This document shows, piece after piece, positions 14,769-18,806 of a stretch of 18,806 bases of DNA (positions are counted from its first letter, which is position 1; every line of letters starts with the position of its first letter). The stretch is taken from assembly GCA_049509675.1 (NCBI GenBank), contig JBEKZQ010000050.1:1-18806 (forward strand), read 5' to 3'. The notes below the pieces were generated by a model that saw only the letters and a program-made list of their open reading frames with translations, searched no databases and was not told where the DNA came from. The translations under genes and the position numbers were made by a program. Source of the DNA: JBEKZQ01 sp049509675. Lineage in GTDB: Bacteria; Planctomycetota; Planctomycetia; Pirellulales; Thermoguttaceae.

Positions 14769-15577
14769 ACGAAACAACGACCTTTCGCTGGTCGTTTGAA
14801 GAGGATGTGGCGAATTATGCGGCGGCGGGAATCCCGGCCATCGGAGTTTGGCGGCAGAAGCTGTCCGACTGCGGCCAGGCCCGCGGCATCGAGCTGCTGG
14901 CCGAACACGGCCTGAAGGCCTCGCACGTGCTGTGGGCCGGCGGTTTTACCGGCAACGAGGGCCGCAGCTATCGCGAGAGCCTGGAAGACGCGGCCGAGGC
15001 GGTGCGCATGACGGCCGCCCTGAAGGCCGGCTGCCTGGTGGTCTATAGTGGGGCCCGAGCCGGGCATACCTTCAACCACGCCCGCCGCCTGATCCAGGGC
15101 GCGTTGGCGGAATTGGCCCCGCTGGCAGGCGAGTTGGGCGTCACCTTGGCGCTGGAGCCGATGCATCCCGGCTGTGCCGCCGAATGGACCTTCTTGACCC
15201 GCATCGACGACGCCCTGGCCGTGTTGGACGTGGTCGCCAGCCCCCAGGTCAAGTTGCTTCTGGACACGTATCACCTCGGCCAGGACGAGACCCTCGTGGA
15301 CCGCATTCCGCAGATCCTGCCGTACGTGGCGATGGTACAATTGGGCGATGCCAAGCGTCCGCCCCAGGGCGAGCAGAACCGTTGCCGGCTGGGCGAAGGC
15401 GTGATCCCCTTGCCGCAGATCGTCGCCGCGCTGAAGGCCGCCGGCTACGACGGCTACTATGACGTGGAGCTCCTGGGCGAGGAGGTCGAGACGGCCGACT
15501 ACCGCGGCCTGCTGACACACGCCAAGGAATTTTTTGCCAAGCTGATGGCAGGAGAGGGATTAGGAATTAGGGATTAG
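14750..15577 (+). CDS. TIM-barrel sugar phosphate isomerase/epimerase (hydroxypyruvate isomerase-like)
   Basis: A 275-residue protein from the ATG at 14750 (MATLSMNETTTFRWSFEEDV). ATG codons at 14723 and 14765 are alternatives, and none has a clear Shine-Dalgarno. It belongs to the AP-endonuclease-2-like TIM-barrel superfamily. Likely metal ligands and catalytic acids are E136 in LALEPMHP, D172 and H175 in LLLDTYHLGQ, D200 in QLGDAKRP and E240 in YYDVELLGEE, one per barrel strand as the family requires. Members isomerise or epimerise small sugars or hydroxypyruvate with a divalent metal. The substrate is not readable. The final residues GLGIRD and the stop are encoded by the left arm of the repeat at 15555-15647, so the natural C-terminus has been replaced or extended by repeat DNA. 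Confidence 0.85.
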   Translation: MATLSMNETTTFRWSFEEDVANYAAAGIPAIGVWRQKLSDCGQARGIELLAEHGLKASHVLWAGGFTGNEGRSYRESLEDAAEAVRMTAALKAGCLVVYSGARAGHTFNHARRLIQGALAELAPLAGELGVTLALEPMHPGCAAEWTFLTRIDDALAVLDVVASPQVKLLLDTYHLGQDETLVDRIPQILPYVAMVQLGDAKRPPQGEQNRCRLGEGVIPLPQIVAALKAAGYDGYYDVELLGEEVETADYRGLLTHAKEFFAKLMAGEGLGIRD

Positions 15578-15647
15578 AGGCTGACGCCCGGGTCCCCGCC
15601 TCCGTCCGCTTGCGGTCCGATTCCCTAATCCCTAATCCCTAATCCCT
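15555..15647. repeat. TTAGGGA-heptamer inverted-repeat element, copy A
   Basis: The left arm (15555-15577) and right arm (15625-15647) match as inverted copies at 22 of 23 bases. Both are built from the heptamer TTAGGGA or its complement. The 47-base loop begins AGGCTGACGCCCGGGTCCCC. The left arm contains the isomerase stop codon and the right arm ends 1 base before the ATG of the ArfB gene, so the element is the whole intergenic space. Confidence 0.85.
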
Positions 15648-15648
15648 T

Positions 15649-16065
15649 ATGCTCCACGTCACGCCCGAAATCCGCATCCCCTTGTCGGAATTGCAGTTCA
15701 GCTTCGCGCGCAGCAGCGGTCCCGGGGGTCAGAATGTCAACAAGGTCAACTCCAAGGCCTTGCTGCGCTGGCCGGTGGCCGAGAGCCGCAGCCTGCCGCC
15801 GGATGTCCGCAGCCGACTGCTGCAGAAGTACGCTTCGCGGCTTACCAGCGAAGGGGAACTGCTGGTGAGCAGCCAGCGTTACCGCGATGCCCCGCGGAAC
15901 GTGGCCGACTGCCTGGAGAAGCTTCGCACGATGATTGCCGCGGTGGCGCGGCCGCCCAAACGCCGCAAACCGACCCGCCGCACCCAGGGCTCGGTCCGCC
16001 GTCGCCTGGAACAGAAGCGGCAACGGTCGGAAACCAAACGCCGCCGCCAAAGTGGGGGAGAATAG
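15649..16065 (+). CDS. arfB: Peptidyl-tRNA hydrolase ArfB (alternative ribosome-rescue factor)
   Basis: A 138-residue protein, the usual length for the family. The N-terminal domain has the catalytic G26-G27-Q28 loop in SSGPGGQNVNKVNSK, as in class I release factors, but there is no codon-recognition domain. The C-terminal tail from about residue 100 is strongly basic (RPPKRRKPTRRTQGSVRRRL, then QKRQRSETKRRR); in ArfB this tail enters the empty mRNA channel of stalled ribosomes. The expected role is release of the nascent chain from ribosomes stalled without a stop codon. The ATG follows directly after the heptamer repeat, with no Shine-Dalgarno, so translation is probably leaderless, coupled or low. 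Confidence 0.92.
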   Translation: MLHVTPEIRIPLSELQFSFARSSGPGGQNVNKVNSKALLRWPVAESRSLPPDVRSRLLQKYASRLTSEGELLVSSQRYRDAPRNVADCLEKLRTMIAAVARPPKRRKPTRRTQGSVRRRLEQKRQRSETKRRRQSGGE

Positions 16066-16070
16066 AAGGC

Positions 16071-16119
16071 AGAAGGTAGGAGGTAGAAGTCGGGAATCAC
16101 ATTCTAACTCCTACCTTCT
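16071..16119. repeat. Purine/pyrimidine inverted repeat at the arfB stop
   Basis: AGAAGGTAGGAGGTAG (16071-16086) and CTAACTCCTACCTTCT (16104-16119) are inverted copies at 15 of 16 bases. Looser copies of the same words continue to about 16134. The element starts 5 bases after the arfB stop. It has the same design as the TTAGGGA elements (short repeated words, TAG on one strand) but a different sequence. TATAAT at 16134-16139 just after it is a possible -10 box for the next gene, without a visible -35. Confidence 0.65.
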
Positions 16120-16186
16120 AACACCTAACTCCTTATAATGGACGATCCGGTTCCAGGATGTGTCGACTGCGAGCAACGGCGGTTGT

Positions 16187-16924
16187 ATGGCTGAACATCA
16201 CGACATCGATTTCATCTTCCGCGAATGGCCTTACCAGCCCGGCGTAATCAGCGCCCGCTTGATCCACGCCAGCGACAACCGGGAAGTGCTGCAGATGCGG
16301 ATGGAGATGGGCGTGCTGCAAATGGAAGTGGTGGGCCGGCCCGACGGCGAGCGGCCGGGCGGACTGGACACCTATCTCGACTACCTGAAAACGCAAATGC
16401 CCGAGGGCGAACCGTTCGTCTTGACCGAGGAGCAGTGTTTCGACATCGATCGCGAGTTCATGCAGTACTACCACCGGCGGATCTGCTGCCTGGCCTTGCG
16501 CGAGTTTGATCGGGCGGTGGCCGACGCCGACCATACGTTGCTGCTGATGGACTTCGTGGTGGCCCATTCGCCCAACGAGGAATGGACGCTCTCGCACGAG
16601 CGCTATCGGCCGTTCGTCGAGTTCCATCGCATCCAGGCCGCGAGCATGGCCACGCTGGAACGGGGAGGGCCCGAAGCGGCCATCGAGGAGTTGGAAAACG
16701 GCCTGGAGCGGATGCACGCAACGTTCGTGTCCATGGGTGCCGAGGAACAATTCGAGGAAGACGAGTTGGTCGGCCAGCTCCGCGAGCTGAAAGAATCGCT
16801 GCGGCAGGAGTACCACCTGGGCCGCACCCTGGCCGAGCAATTGGCCGACGCGGTGGCGGCGGAGGAATACGAGCGTGCCGCCCGCTTGCGCGACGAACTG
16901 GCCCGCCGCAAACCCAAGCCGTAG
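16187..16924 (+). CDS. UvrB/UvrC-motif protein of unknown function
   Basis: A 245-residue protein from the ATG at 16187 (MAEHHDIDFIFREWPYQPG); a GTG at 16160 is an alternative without better support. The N-terminal 120 residues contain an acidic domain I do not recognise, with IFREWPYQPGVISARLIHA, then LDTYLDYLKTQMPEGEPFVL. The middle carries a run of charged helices. The last 35 residues, AEQLADAVAAEEYERAARLR then DELARRK, match the UvrB/UvrC interaction helix pair (the UVR motif), which also occurs in McsA-like and other non-repair proteins. No UvrABC gene is nearby, so DNA repair is only one possibility. It ends 6 bases before the heptamer repeat. Confidence 0.8.
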   Translation: MAEHHDIDFIFREWPYQPGVISARLIHASDNREVLQMRMEMGVLQMEVVGRPDGERPGGLDTYLDYLKTQMPEGEPFVLTEEQCFDIDREFMQYYHRRICCLALREFDRAVADADHTLLLMDFVVAHSPNEEWTLSHERYRPFVEFHRIQAASMATLERGGPEAAIEELENGLERMHATFVSMGAEEQFEEDELVGQLRELKESLRQEYHLGRTLAEQLADAVAAEEYERAARLRDELARRKPKP

Positions 16925-16930
16925 GGCGGA

Positions 16931-17027
16931 AGGGATTAGGGATTAGCAATTAGGGATTAGAGGCTGGCACCCAGTCCCCACCTCCATCTACTTGTACCTA
17001 ATCCCTAATTGCTAATCCCTAATCCCT
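16931..17027. repeat. TTAGGGA-heptamer inverted-repeat element, copy B, perfect 30-nt arms
   Basis: The left arm 16931-16960 and right arm 16998-17027 are exact reverse complements over all 30 bases, around a 37-base loop. The loop begins AGGCTGGCACCCAGTCCCCA and aligns with the loop of copy A with mostly transition differences, so the two elements share an ancestor. It lies between two convergent genes and overlaps the 3' end of the minus-strand one. Confidence 0.9.
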
Positions 17028-17874
17028 CCTCGCAGGCGTGGCAGTCGCCGACGACCGGCAGGTTGATCGTGCGATCCAGCAAGACGCTGCCATCCGGCGG
17101 GTAGACGGTTCTGTTTCGCTCGCCCAGGAGCTGATCCGCATAGTCGGCGAGGTTCACGAGGATTTCGGAAAAGGCGCGGGTGGCCCCGCCCGGCGCCGCG
17201 GGCGCCGCGGGCGCCGCGGGCAGCTCGCCCAGGTCGTCCCGAATGGTTCGCAGGGTTTTGGCAATGTCGGTCGGTTTGCCGCTTTCCGCATCGATCAGGA
17301 AGCCGTGGATGTCGCCTTCGGTTTCCATGTCGCCGATCAATCCCAGTGCGCGGCGGATCATTTGCGGCAGTTGCGGATCGTCTTGCGGTTTCTCGCAGAT
17401 TCCCTTCAGTGCGCGTTCCAGGGCCACGGCACTGGCGCGCCAATCGACCAGCGCCTTTTTCCAGGCCGCGTACTCGGTGCCCCGCCATTGATGGTCGCTG
17501 GCGCGCCGGTTGTCGTAAATGACGGCCGGCCGCCAACCGGGCTCCTTGTAGGGCCGGTTCCACAGCGTCGTGTCGCTGTCGTAGGTCAGGTCCAAGGCGC
17601 CGGAGGCGCCGCGTTTGCCGACCACGATCCGCAGCCGTCCCAGCGCCGGGTCGAACCGGGGCAGATCGATCGGTTCGCCGTGCAGGCCGGTCAACTGGCG
17701 ATCCAATAGCCGCGGCGAATCGCCCGTGCTGTAGATCGCCATCTCGGCCCGCCCCACCAGGCGCTCGGTGCCCGGCTGAATGACAAATATCTTCGTATCG
17801 GTGTCGGCCGACGGCGGCGCCGCGCCCAGCGCGCACAGTGCAGCCGCGGCCAACCAGCATGTCTTGCAATTCAT
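17005..17874 (-). CDS. Secreted protein of unknown function
   Basis: A 289-residue protein from the ATG at 17874 (MNCKTCWLAAAALCALGAAP), chosen because it opens a signal peptide that probably ends near residue 25. I do not recognise the family. The mature part has YSTGDSPRLLDRQLTGL, then a beta-rich block (LRIVVGKRGASGALDLTYDS), then a helical block with W-rich GTEYAAWKKALVDWRASAVA. Near the C-terminus is a short AAP triplet repeat coded by GC-rich DNA at about 17191-17222. The last residues GLGISN and the stop are coded by the right arm of repeat copy B. Just before them is CHAC, which could be a disulphide or metal pair but lacks the full C-x-x-C-H haem motif. A periplasmic or surface role is likely. 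Confidence 0.7.
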   Translation of the reverse strand: MNCKTCWLAAAALCALGAAPPSADTDTKIFVIQPGTERLVGRAEMAIYSTGDSPRLLDRQLTGLHGEPIDLPRFDPALGRLRIVVGKRGASGALDLTYDSDTTLWNRPYKEPGWRPAVIYDNRRASDHQWRGTEYAAWKKALVDWRASAVALERALKGICEKPQDDPQLPQMIRRALGLIGDMETEGDIHGFLIDAESGKPTDIAKTLRTIRDDLGELPAAPAAPAAPGGATRAFSEILVNLADYADQLLGERNRTVYPPDGSVLLDRTINLPVVGDCHACEEGLGISN

Positions 17875-18130
17875 GGCGGAAAATCCCCCAGGGATCATAT
17901 CCCTCGCGGTGTCCCTCGACTTGGTATCGGGGACGATGGGGAGCGGGGATTAGCCGGAGCGATCGGGGATGGGGGACTAGGTTGAGAGATCCAACGGCCG
18001 CCTCGGTCCAGCCGTTACTGCCGGCACAACCGGCATGGTCAGCGGCCTTTCTGTGCCGACCCCTCACGACCAAGGTAGCCACGGATTGAACACGCTAGGG
18101 TCAATTACACCCTATTTGTGTTCTGATATG
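17875..18130. other. Non-coding spacer with a scattered G-rich repeat and a half-site repeated at 18580
   Basis: No gene is supported. GGGG-containing words with short spacers occur at about 17928-17982. CACGGATTGAACAC at 18080-18093 is repeated in inverted form at 18580-18593. GC content drops from about 18095 on. Confidence 0.4.
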
Positions 18131-18361
18131 CTAAGAATTCGCTTCTGCCGCATAAGATTCCAAATAGCCACACTTTACGCAACGGTATGTGGACACGAGA
18201 AAAGGCGCGCTCTTGGCCTTCTTGATTCCACCCAGTTTTCCGATTGCCAGCTCGCCTTCAAACCACTTTGTCGGGTCGTAGCCACCTAGAGTTCGGTCCC
18301 CGATGTACCCCTGCTGCATATCGCCACCACATCGCAAGCATTTTGGTACTGGTGTAGTCAT
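18131..18361 (-). CDS. Small zinc-ribbon protein
   Basis: A 76-residue protein starting at the ATG at 18361 (MTTPVPKCLRCGGDM), chosen because GGAGG (18367-18371 on the minus strand) lies 5 bases upstream, the best Shine-Dalgarno in the window. Two C-x-x-C pairs, C8/C11 and C61/C64 (TYRCVKCGYLESYA), frame a middle region with YIGDRTLGGYDPTKWFEGEL. Four cysteines in this arrangement form a zinc ribbon. The overall pattern resembles small PF20097-type proteins of unknown function; I could not check that. Base composition is clearly lower in GC than the genes to its left, so it may be transferred. No operon partner is visible. Confidence 0.8.
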   Translation of the reverse strand: MTTPVPKCLRCGGDMQQGYIGDRTLGGYDPTKWFEGELAIGKLGGIKKAKSAPFLVSTYRCVKCGYLESYAAEANS

Positions 18362-18513
18362 TCGAACCTCCATCGTTTCGGAAGAGCATTTTGAGTGGCA
18401 GTCGCCGTTTGTATAGCGTAGCACAGTGGAGCTTCCAAGCGGTAGTTGGAGCGATCCATGACGCGCATAGAGCGTATCCAGCAAGTTAAATGGTCCCGTC
18501 GTCTATCGGCAAA

Positions 18514-18604
18514 CACGGGTGAAACACGGACAAGGAGGTATTTGTGCCCCTGCCTGAGCGACGCGTTGGCACGCTTTCGGTGTTCAATCCGTGTTTCATC
18601 CGTG
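18514..18604. repeat. Inverted repeat based on CACGGATGAAACACGGA
   Basis: CACGGGTGAAACACGGA (18514-18530) and TCCGTGTTTCATCCGTG (18588-18604) are inverted copies at 16 of 17 bases. The right arm overlaps GTGTTCAATCCGTG (18580-18593), the inverted partner of 18080-18093. Together these sites bracket the zinc-ribbon gene. Confidence 0.65.
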
Positions 18605-18806
18605 GCTGGATCGAAGCTCAATTTCAAGTTCCGGTCGAACGTCGTCCGGGCCGTAGTCCGGCTCGCCTTCGCCGTAGGCGTGCGCTAACCCAAGTTACGC
18701 TGTTGCGCGGGTTGGTTTGTTGTCAGTAAAGGACTTACGTTCATTTTTGGGTCAAAGTCTTCACTACATTTGAACAAGTTCGTCAAAGCGCCGCAACCGG
18801 CGGGGA
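18605..18806. other. Non-coding end of window
   Basis: No convincing gene. Short imperfect palindromes occur (for example around 18686-18715, AACCC and GGGTT). Open frames here have no domain or start-site support. Confidence 0.4.

Noticed and set aside
16931..17027. Eukaryotic-type telomere (TTAGGG) repeat
   Set aside because: The repeat unit is the 7-mer TTAGGGA, arranged as an inverted repeat within the chromosome and not as a terminal array.
15555..17027. CRISPR array
   Set aside because: Only two related elements, unequal spacing with whole genes between them, inverted arms within each unit and no cas genes.
18358..18688. Open frames on both strands at the right end
   Set aside because: They cross the inverted repeats, have no start-site support and no domain.

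Overview
The window looks like a high-GC chromosome segment from a member of the Planctomycetota, probably a Pirellulales-like lineage. I infer this from the gene families, the mostly weak Shine-Dalgarno sequences, the long GT-C glycosyltransferases with their own C-terminal domain, and the many palindromic intergenic repeats. No 16S rRNA or other decisive marker is present, so the assignment is provisional.

Layout. (1) 1-1439, plus strand: a 5'-truncated gene for a HAD phosphatase fused to a 2H (2'-5' RNA ligase-like) phosphoesterase. (2) About 1550-3525, minus strand: a scrap-heap of gene pieces. These are glycosyltransferase tail remnants, a nearly complete small glycosyltransferase-like gene, a C-terminal piece of a type III restriction Res subunit, a short piece of an SNF2-like helicase and an unidentified N-terminal piece. 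Three of them run together in one open frame. (3) 3720-7198, minus: two paralogous integral-membrane GT-C glycosyltransferases in tandem. (4) 7514-7627: a large palindromic repeat. (5) 7633-10934, minus: a two-gene operon coding for a fused E1 alpha/beta 2-oxoacid dehydrogenase and a ketoacyl-ACP synthase III with an N-terminal lipoyl-type domain; the genes overlap as TGATG. (6) 11260-13810: a NUDIX hydrolase (plus), a serine beta-lactamase-family hydrolase (minus) and an orphan NarL/LuxR response regulator (minus). (7) 14155-14271: tRNA-Phe(GAA) with a good sigma-70-type promoter. (8) 14439-16924, plus: a small membrane or lipoprotein frame broken by TAG, a TIM-barrel sugar isomerase, an ArfB-type ribosome-rescue hydrolase and a protein with a UvrB/UvrC motif. 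(9) 17005-18361, minus: a secreted protein of unknown function and a small zinc-ribbon protein. The last 450 bases hold only repeats.

The strongest candidate for an undescribed system is the E1/lipoyl-KAS III pair. The window has no E2 acyltransferase and no E3. A lipoyl-like domain carrying D-S-A-K sits directly on the condensing enzyme. This suggests that an acyl group made by 2-oxoacid decarboxylation could be loaded on the synthase's own lipoyl arm and passed to its active-site cysteine without acyl-CoA. That is an inference from domain architecture and gene overlap.

The second theme is the intergenic DNA. At least seven palindromic or inverted-repeat elements sit at gene ends. Two are related elements built from the heptamer TTAGGGA, one with a perfect 30-nt inverted repeat. 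They carry stop codons in all frames on both strands and supply the last codons (GLGIRD or GLGISN) of two neighbouring genes.
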